From assembly GCF_008868005.1 (NCBI RefSeq), contig NZ_WAAO01000002.1:868001-932000 (forward strand): 64,000 nucleotides of DNA, written 5' to 3'. Position numbers and translations under genes: made by a program. Shown here one piece after another: positions 45,610-55,140 of the stretch. This DNA is from Microbacterium algeriense (GTDB lineage: Bacteria; Actinomycetota; Actinomycetes; Actinomycetales; Microbacteriaceae). The notes beneath the pieces are model-generated. The model searched no databases. It saw only the letters and a list, made by a program, of their open reading frames with translations, and was not told the DNA's origin. Positions within the stretch are counted from its first letter, which is position 1; each line of letters opens with the position of its first letter.

Positions 45610-47382
45610 ATGAGCACATCCGTGGTCCTCCCCGCTCTCGGTGAGAGCGTCACAGAGGGTACGGTCACCCGCTGGCTCAAGCAGGTGGGAGACACCGTGC
45701 AGGCGGATGAAGGCCTGCTCGAGATCTCGACCGACAAGGTGGACACCGAGATCCCCTCCCCCGTCAGCGGCGTGATCGAGGAGATCCTCGTGGCCGAGGA
45801 TGAGACCGTCGAGGTCGGCGCCCTGCTGGCGCGGATCGGCGACGGCAGCAGCCCCGCCCCCGCCGCGGACGCCCCCGCCGCCGCCGAGCCCGCCGCAGAG
45901 CAGGCGTCGGCTGAGCCCGCGCCGGAGCCCGAAGCACCCGCGCCCGCCGCGGAGCCCGAGGCTGCACCGGCCGCTGAGGCCGCGCCCGCCGCCGCTCCTT
46001 CCGGCGACGCCACCGACATCGTGCTCCCCGAACTCGGCGAGAGCGTGACCGAGGGCACCGTCACGCGCTGGCTGAAGCAGGTCGGCGACAGCATCGCGGT
46101 CGACGAGGCGCTGCTCGAGATCTCCACCGACAAGGTCGACACCGAGATCCCCTCGCCCGTGGCCGGCGTTCTCCAGGAGATCGTCGCTGCGGAGGACGAG
46201 ACGGTCGAGGTCGGTGCGGTGCTCGCTCGCGTAGGCTCCGGGGCCCCGGCGCAGGCGGCCCCCGCCGCTGAAGCTCCGGCTGGCGAGTCCGCGCCGGCTG
46301 CTCCGGCTCCCGCCGCCGAGCCGGCACCCGCCCCCGCTGCCCCGGCACCCGCCGCTCAGCCGGCTCCTGCCGCTGCACCGGCACCGGCCGCAGCCCCGGC
46401 ACCCGCCGCAGCACCGGCACCCGCCGCAGCACCGGCACCCGCCGCAGCTCCGAAGCTCGCGCTGCCCACGGAGAACGACAACCTCTACGTGACGCCGCTC
46501 GTCCGGCGCCTCGCCACACAGCAGGGTGTGGATCTCGCCACCGTCACCGGAACCGGTGTCGGCGGACGCATCCGCAAGGAAGACGTGCTGAAGGCTGCGG
46601 AGACCGCTTCGTCGGCTCCCGCTGCCGCGGCGTCTGCTCCCGCCCCCGCTCCGCTCGAGGTGTCTCCGCTGCGCGGCACGACGCAGCCGATGTCGCGTCT
46701 GCGCAAGGTGCTCGCCAAGCGTGCGGTCGAGTCGATGCAGCAGACGGCTCAGCTCACGACCGTCGTCGAGGTCGACGTGACGGCCCTCGCCGAATACCGC
46801 GACAGCGTGAAGGCCTCCTTCCTGGAGAAGACGGGCGACAAGCTGTCGTTCCTGCCGTTCTTCGCGCTCGCCACGGCCGAGGCGCTGCAGGCGTTCCCGA
46901 TCGTGAACGCGACGGTCGACGGGGAGAACATCGTGTACCCGGCCAGCGAGAACGTGTCGATCGCGGTCGACACCGAGCGCGGCCTGCTCACGCCGGTGCT
47001 GCGTGACGCGGCGTCGAAGAACATCGCGCAGATCGCCCACGAGATCGCGGACCTCGCCGCTCGCACCCGCGACAACAAGCTGAAGCCCGACGAGCTCGCC
47101 GGCGGCACCTTCACGCTGACCAACACGGGTTCGCGTGGCGCGCTGTTCGACACTCCTGTCGTCTTCCTTCCGCAGTCGGCGATCCTCGGCACCGGCACGG
47201 TCGTCAAGCGTCCCGGCCTTGTGAAGGTCGGCGGCGCGGACGCGATCGCCATCCGCTCGTACGTGTACCTCGCGCTCTCGTACGACCACCGGATCATCGA
47301 CGGTGCCGACGCGGCACGCTTCCTCGGAGCCGTCAAGGCTCGCCTCGAGGCCGCGCAGTTCGCCTCGCAGCTCGGAGCCTGA
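45610..47382 (+). CDS. sucB: 2-oxoglutarate dehydrogenase complex E2, dihydrolipoamide succinyltransferase
   Basis: A 590-residue E2. Two lipoyl domains carry the lipoylated lysines in [11 protein letters not shown] at Lys43 and Lys175, each followed by a long Ala/Pro linker of PAPAAAP-type repeats. The peripheral-subunit-binding domain is [20 protein letters not shown] near 296. The catalytic domain ends with [16 protein letters not shown] containing the DHRxxDG motif. In Actinobacteria this can serve both pyruvate and 2-oxoglutarate complexes. It lies 66 bases after E3 with AAGGAG before the ATG. A very stable hairpin follows. Confidence 0.93.
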   Translation: MSTSVVLPALGESVTEGTVTRWLKQVGDTVQADEGLLEISTDKVDTEIPSPVSGVIEEILVAEDETVEVGALLARIGDGSSPAPAADAPAAAEPAAEQASAEPAPEPEAPAPAAEPEAAPAAEAAPAAAPSGDATDIVLPELGESVTEGTVTRWLKQVGDSIAVDEALLEISTDKVDTEIPSPVAGVLQEIVAAEDETVEVGAVLARVGSGAPAQAAPAAEAPAGESAPAAPAPAAEPAPAPAAPAPAAQPAPAAAPAPAAAPAPAAAPAPAAAPAPAAAPKLALPTENDNLYVTPLVRRLATQQGVDLATVTGTGVGGRIRKEDVLKAAETASSAPAAAASAPAPAPLEVSPLRGTTQPMSRLRKVLAKRAVESMQQTAQLTTVVEVDVTALAEYRDSVKASFLEKTGDKLSFLPFFALATAEALQAFPIVNATVDGENIVYPASENVSIAVDTERGLLTPVLRDAASKNIAQIAHEIADLAARTRDNKLKPDELAGGTFTLTNTGSRGALFDTPVVFLPQSAILGTGTVVKRPGLVKVGGADAIAIRSYVYLALSYDHRIIDGADAARFLGAVKARLEAAQFASQLGA

Positions 47383-47396
47383 CTCCGGAGGACCGA

Positions 47397-48848
47397 TCAT
47401 GGCTGGTCCGCGACGTCGTAGGCGTCGCGGACCAGCCATTTCTGTTCCGCGCGGATGAGTACCACCATCTTCTCCGCGGAGGAGACCGCTTCGTCATTCC
47501 TCAGACTCTCGACGCGGAGGCGGACCACCGCCACGTCGCCGTACTCATCCACGAGCTCTGCGGTCGAGCTCGCCGTGTCGACGCCGGCGAGAGCATCGAC
47601 GACGCCCGTGGAGCCCGTCGCCACCGCGCCGGAACAGGAGTCGTCGCCTGCCGTTCGGCAGCCGCCGATCGTGGCGAGCAGTTCGGCTACGGCACCGACC
47701 GCATCACCGGCCGCGGCGCTCGGAGCCGTGGCCGACGGGGCCGTCTCGGCCACCTCGCCTGCCCCGTCCAGAGTCGGAACCGCTGCCGGCCGGGTGGGAG
47801 GCGCGGTGACCGCGGGGGACGGCGACGCGAGGCTTGCCCTTTCAGCGGTGCCCGTGGCCTCCCCTTCCGGCCAGAGCAGCCCCGCCGCGAGCACAGCCGC
47901 GGCAGCGGTCCCCGCGATGACCACGACACGACGCCGTCCCACCGGCGCAGCGGTCTTCTCCTTCCGCGGTGCAGCCCGCCGAACGGGAAGCGTGCCCCGG
48001 ACACGGGCGATGGCCGCCTCCCCGGCGTGCACGGCAGCCTCCACCGCATCGGAGACCCTCCGCGACCGAGCGTCGTCTCGCCGCCTCGCGCCGGTGCGGG
48101 AACGGTGCGCGCGCAGCCGCTGGCGCTGTGACGCCGCGCTGGGCTCACGGGACGCCACCGTCCGAGCGACCTCTCGCGCGCGCTCGGGTGTCGAACCGCG
48201 GCGCTCCAGCGGCTGCGGTGCGGCGATCGACAGGAGCTCCTGCTCCCACGAGGCGAGGAGCCGCCGAGGCAGCCGAGGCTGCGCGCCGACTCGCCGGATC
48301 CCCTCCTCGATCGTCGCGAGCGACCGCCTGAGCAGTCTGTCCGCGCTCTGCTCCCCCAGTGCTCCGACGATCTCCAGGACCCCCGTCCGGGCATCGGGTC
48401 CTTCCCCGAGCACGCACACCGGTCGGCCGCGATCCGTGAGCCACCATGTGCCGCTCCGCGGGGCCTCGACGCCCTCCTCCATCTCGTCGAGACCCCGCAG
48501 GAGACTGATCGCGAGCGTGGTGCACTCGCCGGGCGTCAGGACGGCTCCCACAGCCGCCCGACGGTCGACGAGGCCCCGCAACCGATCGGAGCACCACGGC
48601 AACAGCACGTCGTGCCCGACGCGGCGTCGGATGACGTCGAGCGGCGCGGCCACATGCTCCGCGCCGCAGAACCGCCACCCGGCCCACCCACCGAGCGATG
48701 ATTCATCCACCCGCACCGCCACCCCGTCCCCCCGGGTGACCAGCGTGCCGGCGAACGGCCCCTCCCGCGCATCGAGGGCACGGATCACACGGTGCGCCCC
48801 CGGAACCAGCGCGCTGCCCCGGTCGTGTGCCGTCTCGACGTCTGCCAT
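47397..48848 (-). CDS. pseudokinase-like single-pass membrane protein
   Basis: A 483-residue protein. Residues about 15-180 are cytoplasmic and look like a decayed Ser/Thr kinase: LTPGECTTLAISLLRGLDEM followed by GTWWLTDRGRPVCVLGEG matches the usual helix and the strand after the catalytic loop, but the HRD and DFG motifs are absent. A basic region follows, then a membrane segment at about 305-325 (VVVIAGTAAAAVLAAGLL), then an Ala/Pro/Thr-rich linker and a secreted C-terminal domain with a cysteine pair (GGCRTAGDDSC). The role could be signalling or scaffolding; it is not recognised. The start is the ATG at 48848; a longer upstream frame is antisense to DUF4191. Confidence 0.6.
   Translation of the reverse strand: MADVETAHDRGSALVPGAHRVIRALDAREGPFAGTLVTRGDGVAVRVDESSLGGWAGWRFCGAEHVAAPLDVIRRRVGHDVLLPWCSDRLRGLVDRRAAVGAVLTPGECTTLAISLLRGLDEMEEGVEAPRSGTWWLTDRGRPVCVLGEGPDARTGVLEIVGALGEQSADRLLRRSLATIEEGIRRVGAQPRLPRRLLASWEQELLSIAAPQPLERRGSTPERAREVARTVASREPSAASQRQRLRAHRSRTGARRRDDARSRRVSDAVEAAVHAGEAAIARVRGTLPVRRAAPRKEKTAAPVGRRRVVVIAGTAAAAVLAAGLLWPEGEATGTAERASLASPSPAVTAPPTRPAAVPTLDGAGEVAETAPSATAPSAAAGDAVGAVAELLATIGGCRTAGDDSCSGAVATGSTGVVDALAGVDTASSTAELVDEYGDVAVVRLRVESLRNDEAVSSAEKMVVLIRAEQKWLVRDAYDVADQP
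47399..47439. terminator. strong hairpin terminator after sucB
   Basis: A perfect 17-base inverted repeat (47399-47415 with 47423-47439) with a 7-base loop, followed by T residues on the plus strand. It lies inside the last codons of the convergent membrane-protein gene. Confidence 0.88.
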
Positions 48849-49016
48849 GCGTCCATCAGAGCGCACCGAGGTGACGTGGCGGCCGGTTCGGGCCCGATGT
48901 GGACGCTTCCGCTCCGCGCCGACGACTGTGCAGGAGGACTCAGACCAAAGCAGCGCCGCTCCGCTTCGCGCGAACGCGGGCATCAGGAGGGCCACGGAAT
49001 CGGTAGGCTGGTCCTC

Positions 49017-49727
49017 ATGGCAAAGCGTGCTCCTGAACCCGAAAAGCGTCCTGGGTTCTTCTCCCAGATCAAGTCCCTCTTCCGGTTCACGCGTGAGGCC
49101 TACCCGTGGCTCCCCTGGGCGCAGGCCGCGATCCTGGTCGGCGGAGTGCTCCTCGGCCTCGTCGCCGGATACCTGATCCCGCCCGTCCAGGTGTGGACCG
49201 TCATCCTGTGGGGCATCACCGGGCTCATGCTGGGCATCCTCGGCGCCCTGTTCCTGATGACCCGACTGTCGACCTCCGCGATGTACACGAAGATCGACGG
49301 CATGCCCGGAGCGACCGGCCACGTCCTCAGCACGAGCCTCGGCCGCAGCTGGCAGGCGTCCGAGACTCCGGTCGGGATCAACCCGAAGACGCAGGAAGCC
49401 GTGTACCGCACGGTCGGACGCGGCGGCATCGTCGTGGTCGGCGAAGGCGCGCGCGGCAGGCTCACCCGTCTCGTGAACGAGGAGCGCAGCAAGGCGCAGC
49501 GCGTCGCCCACGGCGTTCCCGTGACGGTCCTCTACGTCGGCCACGGTGAGGACGAGGTCGCGATCGCGGATCTCGCCAAGACCATCAAGAAGCTTCCGAA
49601 GGCGATCGACAAGGCCACGATGGCCGCGGTGATCCGTCGCATCGACTCGGTATCCCAGTCGCTGTCGTCGCTGCCCATCCCGAAGGGGATCGACCCCACG
49701 AAGGTCCGCTCTCAGCGACCTCGTTGA
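49017..49727 (+). CDS. DUF4191 membrane protein
   Basis: A 236-residue protein with two adjacent membrane segments at about 35-75 (AAILVGGVLLGLVAGYLI, then LWGITGLMLGILGALFLM) between cytoplasmic arms. It is the actinobacterial DUF4191 family; RVAHGVPVTVLYVG and GIDPTKVRSQRPR are conserved. Function unknown. A -10-like TAGGCT at 49004-49009 stands seven bases before the ATG at 49017, suggesting a leaderless mRNA. The frame extends further upstream but family starts favour MAKRAPEPEK. Confidence 0.87.
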   Translation: MAKRAPEPEKRPGFFSQIKSLFRFTREAYPWLPWAQAAILVGGVLLGLVAGYLIPPVQVWTVILWGITGLMLGILGALFLMTRLSTSAMYTKIDGMPGATGHVLSTSLGRSWQASETPVGINPKTQEAVYRTVGRGGIVVVGEGARGRLTRLVNEERSKAQRVAHGVPVTVLYVGHGEDEVAIADLAKTIKKLPKAIDKATMAAVIRRIDSVSQSLSSLPIPKGIDPTKVRSQRPR

Positions 49728-49746
49728 CCCGCTGTCCGCGTTGCCG

Positions 49747-49780
49747 GAGCGCGGCCGTCCCTCACGGGGCGGCCGCGCTC
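49747..49780. terminator. bidirectional hairpin terminator
   Basis: A 15-base stem (49747-49761 with 49766-49780, one G-T pair) with a 4-base loop, between the convergent DUF4191 and RimK-like genes. Confidence 0.85.
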
Positions 49781-49784
49781 TCGT

Positions 49785-50972
49785 TCATTCGGAGAGCGGC
49801 TGGCGGGGCAGGCGACGCACCTTCGCCCTCCGGCGACGCCGCTCCGGGACCATCGAGCGCATCTCGTCGAGCTTGCCGAAGCAGAAGAGCCGGTCGTCCG
49901 CCTCGAGCACCACGTGCTTGCGCGGGTTCGGGATCACGCTGACCCCGCGGTGGAGGGTGAGCACCGTGATGTCGCGCTCCCAGAGCCCCGCCTCCCCCAG
50001 CGTCTTGCCCACCAGATCCACGGCACCGTGCACCATGAGCTCGGCGACGCCGTAGCCGGTCGACACCGTGAGGCGCTGCCGCACATCGATCTCGGGGAAA
50101 GCCACCTGACCGGCGATGTAGTCGATGATGGCGCCCGCCACATCGAGCTTGGTCGCCGTCTCGATCCCCTGGAGCCCCGGGGAGGAGTTGACCTCCATGA
50201 CGAGGGGCCCGTCGTCGCCCTCCAGCATGTCGACACCCGCCACACGCAGACCCATGATCTGCGCCGACCGCACGGCCGCGCGCTCGTAGACGGGATCGAG
50301 CTCGATCGCCTCGACCGATCCGCCGCGGTGCACGTTCGACCGGAACTCATCGCCGGCGGCCGAGCGGCGCATGGCGGCCACGACCCGGTCCCCGACCACC
50401 AGGGCGCGGATGTCGCGTCCGCGACTCTCGGAGATGAACTTCTGGATCAGCACGTTCTGCTTGGTGGAGTGCAGCGTCTCGATGATCGCCTCCGCCACCT
50501 TCACCTGTGGCGCGAGGATGACGCCGATCCCCTGCGTGCCCTCGAGCAGCTTGATGACGACCGGCGCACCGCCGACACGCTCGATCGCGGGACGCACGTC
50601 GGCGCGATTGCGCACGAACGCCGTCGGAGGCATCGCGATGTTGTGCCGCGAGAGGATCTGGTTCGCGCGGAGCTTGTCGCGCGCGCTGGAGATGCCGTTC
50701 GCCGTGTTCGGCGTGTACACGTCCATCTGCTCGAACTGCCGCACGACGGCGGTGCCGAAGTATGTGATCGAGTTGCCGATCCGGGGCAGGATCGCGTCGT
50801 AGTCGCTCAGCTGGCGTCCCCGGTAGTGCAGGTCCGGTTCGTCGGACGTGAGATCGATCGCGAAGCGCAGCGTATTGAGCACTTTGACGTTGTGCCCTCG
50901 CTGAAGCGCGGCTGCGCGCAGTCGCTGGGTGGAGTACGCCTGCGGCGCGCGGGAGAGCACTGCGATCTTCAC
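49785..50972 (-). CDS. RimK-family ATP-grasp ligase fused to a C-terminal RCK_C/TrkA-C domain
   Basis: A 395-residue protein. Residues 1-285 are a RimK-type ATP-grasp ligase: MKIAVLSRAPQAYSTQRL, then VIKLLEGTQGIGVIL, then LIQKFISESRGRDIRALVVG, and the metal-binding EVNSSPGLQGIE. From about 300 on, a beta-rich domain resembles RCK_C: KTLGEAGLWERDITVLTLHR and VLEADDRLFCFG, a module that binds small ligands in potassium channels. RimK proteins add glutamate to protein or cofactor carboxyls. The fused domain may sense a nucleotide or ion. It is divergent from a RimB-type peptidase gene. Confidence 0.86.
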   Translation of the reverse strand: MKIAVLSRAPQAYSTQRLRAAALQRGHNVKVLNTLRFAIDLTSDEPDLHYRGRQLSDYDAILPRIGNSITYFGTAVVRQFEQMDVYTPNTANGISSARDKLRANQILSRHNIAMPPTAFVRNRADVRPAIERVGGAPVVIKLLEGTQGIGVILAPQVKVAEAIIETLHSTKQNVLIQKFISESRGRDIRALVVGDRVVAAMRRSAAGDEFRSNVHRGGSVEAIELDPVYERAAVRSAQIMGLRVAGVDMLEGDDGPLVMEVNSSPGLQGIETATKLDVAGAIIDYIAGQVAFPEIDVRQRLTVSTGYGVAELMVHGAVDLVGKTLGEAGLWERDITVLTLHRGVSVIPNPRKHVVLEADDRLFCFGKLDEMRSMVPERRRRRAKVRRLPRQPLSE

Positions 50973-50989
50973 GGGGAATTCCTGCCAGG

Positions 50990-51478
50990 ATGTATCAGGT
51001 GAGTAGGTCTACCCATTCAAACACCCTTACGGGGTGGCGAGAGTGGGTCAGCCTGCCCGATCTCGAGGTCGACTGGATCAAAGCCAAGATCGACACCGGT
51101 GCCCGCACCTCCTCACTGCACGCGTTCGACATCCGCGAGTTCGACCGCGAGGGCGAGGCGTGGGTCCGCTTCCGGGTGAAGCCGTGGCAGGACAGCCAGG
51201 AGGATGCGGTCGTGGTCGAGTGCCCCGTGCACGATCGCCGCGCGGTGCGCAGCTCCTCCGGTCATGCCCAGGAGCGGCTCGTCGTGCAGCTGCGCATCCG
51301 CCTCGTCGACCGCGAAGTGCTCGCCGAGATCACGCTCAGCAACCGCGACGAGATGGGCTTCCGGATGCTGATCGGCCGGGAGGCGCTGCGCCGCGGATAC
51401 ATCGTCGACCCCGCGCGGTCCTTCCTCGGCGGGCGTGCGCCCCGCGAGGCTCGTCGCCGCAACCGCGGTCGCGACTGA
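50990..51478 (+). CDS. RimB-type retropepsin-like peptidase (putative ATP-dependent zinc protease family)
   Basis: A 162-residue protein of the family usually named ATP-dependent zinc protease (pfam05618). The active-site-like motif is KIDTGARTSSLHA at about residues 33-45, followed by VHDRRAVRSSSGHAQ and FRMLIGREALRRG. In Pseudomonas the homologue RimB trims poly-glutamate tails made by RimK. Here it begins 17 bases from the divergent RimK-like gene, so ligase and peptidase are probably coregulated. The C-terminal tail is very basic. Confidence 0.82.
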   Translation: MYQVSRSTHSNTLTGWREWVSLPDLEVDWIKAKIDTGARTSSLHAFDIREFDREGEAWVRFRVKPWQDSQEDAVVVECPVHDRRAVRSSSGHAQERLVVQLRIRLVDREVLAEITLSNRDEMGFRMLIGREALRRGYIVDPARSFLGGRAPREARRRNRGRD

Positions 51479-51485
51479 GCGCGGG

Positions 51486-51914
51486 TCAGGTGCGGACCAG
51501 GACGGTGCCGACGACCTTGTCGTGCAGCCCGCGCTGATCGGCGTCCCAGATAACGGCCGGCACGACCACGACGAGAAGCAGAGTGCGCACGATCGGACGC
51601 CACAGCCCGACCCATGCGCCGTCGAGGCGAACGACACGCATGCCGAGGATGCGGTGCCCCGGGCTGCCGCCAGCGGTCGGGATGAAGAGGATCTGCAGCA
51701 CGGCGAACACCAGCATCGGCGCGAACTGGGTCAGACCGGCCTCGGTGGGCAGCGCGAACTGGTTGAAGCCGAGGAACCCGGTGGCGATGATCGTGGCGGC
51801 GGCGTAGTCGATCAGGAGTGCCCCGATGCGGCGGCCGGGACGCGCGATGCTCCCGCTGCCGGATTCAGGGAGTCCGAGGCGTTCGCCGGGGTACGAGTTC
51901 ACAGCATCCGTCAC
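51486..51914 (-). CDS. RDD-family membrane protein
   Basis: A 142-residue RDD protein with three membrane segments. ARPGRRIGALLIDYAAA at about 25-41 is the Arg-Asp signature, then SPGHRILGMRVVRLDG and DADQRGLHDKVVGTVLV. Relatives have been proposed to move Na+/H+, but most are uncharacterised. It converges with the RimB-type gene and is divergent from glnA, with the GlnR box between. Confidence 0.87.
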   Translation of the reverse strand: MTDAVNSYPGERLGLPESGSGSIARPGRRIGALLIDYAAATIIATGFLGFNQFALPTEAGLTQFAPMLVFAVLQILFIPTAGGSPGHRILGMRVVRLDGAWVGLWRPIVRTLLLVVVVPAVIWDADQRGLHDKVVGTVLVRT

Positions 51915-51961
51915 TCCCCCAGCCTACCGAGCGCGGAATACCGGTCAGGCGCCCCGCTCCT

Positions 51962-51999
51962 GTAACACGCCCGAAACAAAGCGGATACCGTAGAGAAAT
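51962..51999 (+). promoter_or_regulatory. GlnR-type operator upstream of glnA
   Basis: The site reads GTAAC-n6-GAAAC-n6-GATAC-n6-GAAAT, matching the four-part actinobacterial GlnR box with exact 6-base spacers; elements 1 and 2 are perfect, 3 and 4 each have one mismatch. It ends about 60 bases before the glnA start, with a TACTCT (52010-52015) that could be the -10. The amtB gene has a matching site at 5066-5103. Confidence 0.8.
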
Positions 52000-52060
52000 C
52001 CCCCGTCCGTACTCTGCAGAGTGGCCGTGAAGCCATCGATCCGCATTACAGGAGTCGTAC

Positions 52061-53485
52061 ATGTTCAAAGATTCGTCCGAGGTACTGTCCTACATCCAGG
52101 AGAACGACGTCAAGTTCCTTGACATCCGTTTCACCGACCTCCCTGGTGTGCAGCAGCACTTCAACATCCCTGCGGCGACGGTCGACGAGGCGTTCTTCAC
52201 GGACGGTCAGCTGTTCGACGGCTCCTCTATCCGGGGCTTCGCGAGCATCCACGAGTCCGACATGCAGCTCATCCCGGACGTGACCACGGCCTACATCGAC
52301 CCCTTCCGCGAGGCCAGCACCCTCGTGATGCTGTTCGACATCTACAACCCGCGCACCGGCGAGATCTACTCGAAGGACCCGCGCCAGGTCGCCAAGAAGG
52401 CCGAGAAGTACCTGGCCTCGACCGGCATCGCCGACACCGCGTTCTTCGCCCCCGAGGCGGAGTTCTACATCTTCGACGACGTGCGCTACTCCGTGACCGC
52501 CGGCGAGAGCTTCTACAAGGTCGACTCCGAGGAAGCCGCCTGGAACACCGGCCGCGAGGAGGAGGGCGGAAACCTCGCCAACAAGACCCCGTACAAGGGC
52601 GGCTACTTCCCCGTCAGCCCGGTCGACAAGACCGCTGACCTGCGCGACGACATCACCCTCAAGCTCATCGAGGCCGGGTTCATCCTCGAGCGCTCGCACC
52701 ACGAGGTCGGCACCGCGGGCCAGCAGGAGATCAACTACCGCTTCGACACCATGGTGCACGCGGCCGACGACATCCTGAAGTTCAAGTACATCGTCAAGAA
52801 CACCGCCAACGAGTGGGGCAAGGTCGCGACCTTCATGCCGAAGCCGCTCTACGGCGACAACGGCTCCGGCATGCACACGCACCAGTCGCTGTGGAACGAC
52901 GGCAAGCCGCTGTTCTATGACGAGGCCGGCTACGGCCAGCTCAGCGACATCGCGCGCTGGTACATCGGCGGCATCCTGGCCCACGCGCCGGCGCTGCTCG
53001 CGTTCACCAACCCGACGCTGAACAGCTACCACCGTCTGGTCAAGGGCTTCGAGGCTCCGGTCAACCTGGTCTACTCGGCCGGCAACCGGTCCGCCGCGAT
53101 CCGCATCCCGATCACGGGGTCGAACCCGAAGGCCAAGCGCATCGAGTTCCGCGCCCCCGATGCCTCGGGCAACCCGTACCTCGCCTTCGCCGCGCAGCTC
53201 ATGGCCGGCCTCGACGGCATCAAGAACCGCATCGAGCCGCACGAGCCGGTCGACAAGGACCTCTACGAGCTGCCGCCCGAGGAGGCCAAGAACATCCCGC
53301 AGGTTCCGAACTCGCTGCTGGACTCGCTCGAGGCGCTCCGCACCGACCACCAGTTCCTCCTCGAGGGCGGCGTGTTCACCGAGGAGCTCATCGAGACCTG
53401 GATCTCCTACAAGTACGAGAACGAGATCCTGCCGATCGCGCAGCGTCCGCACCCGTTCGAGTACGAGCTGTACTTCGGAGTCTGA
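52061..53485 (+). CDS. glnA: glutamine synthetase type I (GlnA1)
   Basis: A 474-residue class I-beta glutamine synthetase making glutamine from glutamate, ammonia and ATP. It shows FDGSSIRGF, the ATP motif [19 protein letters not shown], and the substrate-binding NRSAAIRIP. The adenylylation site is kept: Tyr402 in DLYELPPEE, the target of GlnE. The start follows AGGAG at about 52050, with a GlnR box upstream. A stable hairpin follows the stop. It stands as a single transcription unit. Confidence 0.97.
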   Translation: MFKDSSEVLSYIQENDVKFLDIRFTDLPGVQQHFNIPAATVDEAFFTDGQLFDGSSIRGFASIHESDMQLIPDVTTAYIDPFREASTLVMLFDIYNPRTGEIYSKDPRQVAKKAEKYLASTGIADTAFFAPEAEFYIFDDVRYSVTAGESFYKVDSEEAAWNTGREEEGGNLANKTPYKGGYFPVSPVDKTADLRDDITLKLIEAGFILERSHHEVGTAGQQEINYRFDTMVHAADDILKFKYIVKNTANEWGKVATFMPKPLYGDNGSGMHTHQSLWNDGKPLFYDEAGYGQLSDIARWYIGGILAHAPALLAFTNPTLNSYHRLVKGFEAPVNLVYSAGNRSAAIRIPITGSNPKAKRIEFRAPDASGNPYLAFAAQLMAGLDGIKNRIEPHEPVDKDLYELPPEEAKNIPQVPNSLLDSLEALRTDHQFLLEGGVFTEELIETWISYKYENEILPIAQRPHPFEYELYFGV

Positions 53486-53500
53486 GCCGCACTTCCGCTC

Positions 53501-53535
53501 GAGAGCCCGTTCCCGCTTCGCGGGGGCGGGCTCTC
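53501..53535 (+). terminator. hairpin terminator after glnA
   Basis: A 16-base stem (53501-53516 with 53520-53535) containing two G-T pairs and a TTC loop, starting 15 bases after the glnA stop. Confidence 0.85.
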
Positions 53536-53659
53536 TGCGCGTCCGCGGGCACCTTGCAGGTCGTCGCGTGCGAGTCAAGCCCGATGTCAAGCGTCGTCGG
53601 CGCCCATAGAGTCATGAGCGTCGTCGGGATGACCCGATCCGGGCGACCAGGAGGCAGCG

Positions 53660-55030
53660 ATGTGGACCCAGGATGCACCGCCGACGGAGGCGCTGCTCGA
53701 CGCGCGCTATCGACTCGCGGAGATGGTCGGCGAAGGCGGCATGGCCACCGTGTACCGCGCGGAGGACATCCTTCTCGGCCGCACGGTCGCCGTGAAGGTC
53801 ATTCGACGCGAGCCTCGGGCCGTCGTCGGATCCGCCGACAGGGCGCACACCGAGAAAGCCCTGCTCGCCTCGCTGAACCACCCGTCCCTCGTCACCCTGC
53901 TCGACGCCCGGCTCGACCCGGGGCGCGAGCAGTACCTCGTCATGGAGTTCGTCGCCGGGCCGACGCTCAGCACACGGATGGCGCGGTCGGCCATCCCTTC
54001 GCAGGAGGTCGCGCATATCGGAGCAGACATCGCCGAGGCCCTGCATGTCGTGCATGCGGCGGGAATCGTACACCGGGACGTCAAGCCGTCGAATGTCCTC
54101 CTCGTCCCTCCGTCCACGGACGGCGACCGCTGGCGGGCGAAGCTCGCGGACTTCGGCATCGCCTGCACGCTGGACGCCTCACGGGTGACATCCCCCGGCT
54201 TCGTGCTCGGCACGGTGGCGTACATGGCCCCGGAACAGCTGCGCAACGCCGACGTCCACCCCGCGCTCGACATCTACGCTCTCGGACTTGTGCTGCTCGA
54301 GGCACTGACCGGGCAACCCGGATTCCCCACCGGACTCGGCGTGCAGTCCGCACTGTCGCGGCTGCACATCCCGCCGGAGATCCCGGCTTCGCTCGGGCCG
54401 GGATGGGTCGACCTCCTCACGAGGATGACGGCACTCGATCCGGACGAGCGGCCGCGTGCCCTCGAGGCCGCCAGGACAATCAGGGAGATCGCCGCGTCTC
54501 CAGCGGCTCCCGTCGCGAACGCCGCAGCACCGCTGCCGCCCGCCGTTCCCGCCGTTCCCGCCGTTCCCGCCGTTCCCGCGGCCACACTGCTGCTGCCCGC
54601 CGCGGAGAGCGCACCGGTCACGGCGCCGACGCGCCGGCTTCGCCACAGACGAGATGGGCGCCGGCGTTCCCGCCGTCTCGTCCTCGTCGGAGCAGCCGTC
54701 GCGGCGATCGTCGTCGGGTCGGCGACGTCCGCGGCGTGGATGAGCGGCAGCACGGAGCCGGAGCTCTCCCGTTCGGCGGTGACCGCTCCCCCGCGGACCG
54801 CGCCTTCCGCAGCTCCCGTGGAGCAGTCTGCGCCGCCCGCAGAGGAGACCACGACCGTGGTCCCCGCGTCGACGAGTGAGGACGACGGCGGGCAGAAGTC
54901 GGAGAAGGGCCCGAAGGCCGAGAAGGGTCAGGGGCCCGGGAGCACCAACGACAACGGCAACGGCCCGGGAAGCAACAACGGCAAAGGGCCGGACAAGAAG
55001 GACAAGCCCAGCACGGGCGACGACAAGTGA
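53660..55030 (+). CDS. membrane Ser/Thr protein kinase (PknB-like)
   Basis: A 456-residue Hanks-type kinase. The glycine loop is GEGGMATVYRA (24-34), the ATP lysine is Lys46 in VAVKVI, the catalytic loop is HRDVKPSNV (Asp140), the DFG motif is at 164-166, and activation-segment GTVAYMAPEQ follows. A proline-alanine linker (PAVP repeats at about 294-306) precedes a basic stretch and a membrane segment at 340-360. The outside tail is Gly/Asn/Lys-rich (GPGSNNGKGPDKKDK) rather than PASTA repeats, so any ligand sensing differs from PknB. AGGAGGCAGCG precedes the ATG. It is followed by a permease gene. Confidence 0.92.
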   Translation: MWTQDAPPTEALLDARYRLAEMVGEGGMATVYRAEDILLGRTVAVKVIRREPRAVVGSADRAHTEKALLASLNHPSLVTLLDARLDPGREQYLVMEFVAGPTLSTRMARSAIPSQEVAHIGADIAEALHVVHAAGIVHRDVKPSNVLLVPPSTDGDRWRAKLADFGIACTLDASRVTSPGFVLGTVAYMAPEQLRNADVHPALDIYALGLVLLEALTGQPGFPTGLGVQSALSRLHIPPEIPASLGPGWVDLLTRMTALDPDERPRALEAARTIREIAASPAAPVANAAAPLPPAVPAVPAVPAVPAATLLLPAAESAPVTAPTRRLRHRRDGRRRSRRLVLVGAAVAAIVVGSATSAAWMSGSTEPELSRSAVTAPPRTAPSAAPVEQSAPPAEETTTVVPASTSEDDGGQKSEKGPKAEKGQGPGSTNDNGNGPGSNNGKGPDKKDKPSTGDDK

Positions 55031-55140
55031 GCTGACGATCCTCCTCGGTTGCCGTCGGCGCGCCCCGTAGGGTGTCGCTGACCGTGCGCGCGCGTCGCGT
55101 GGAGGAAGATCGACTGAGTTCGGAAAGAGGGAGGGGCCTC

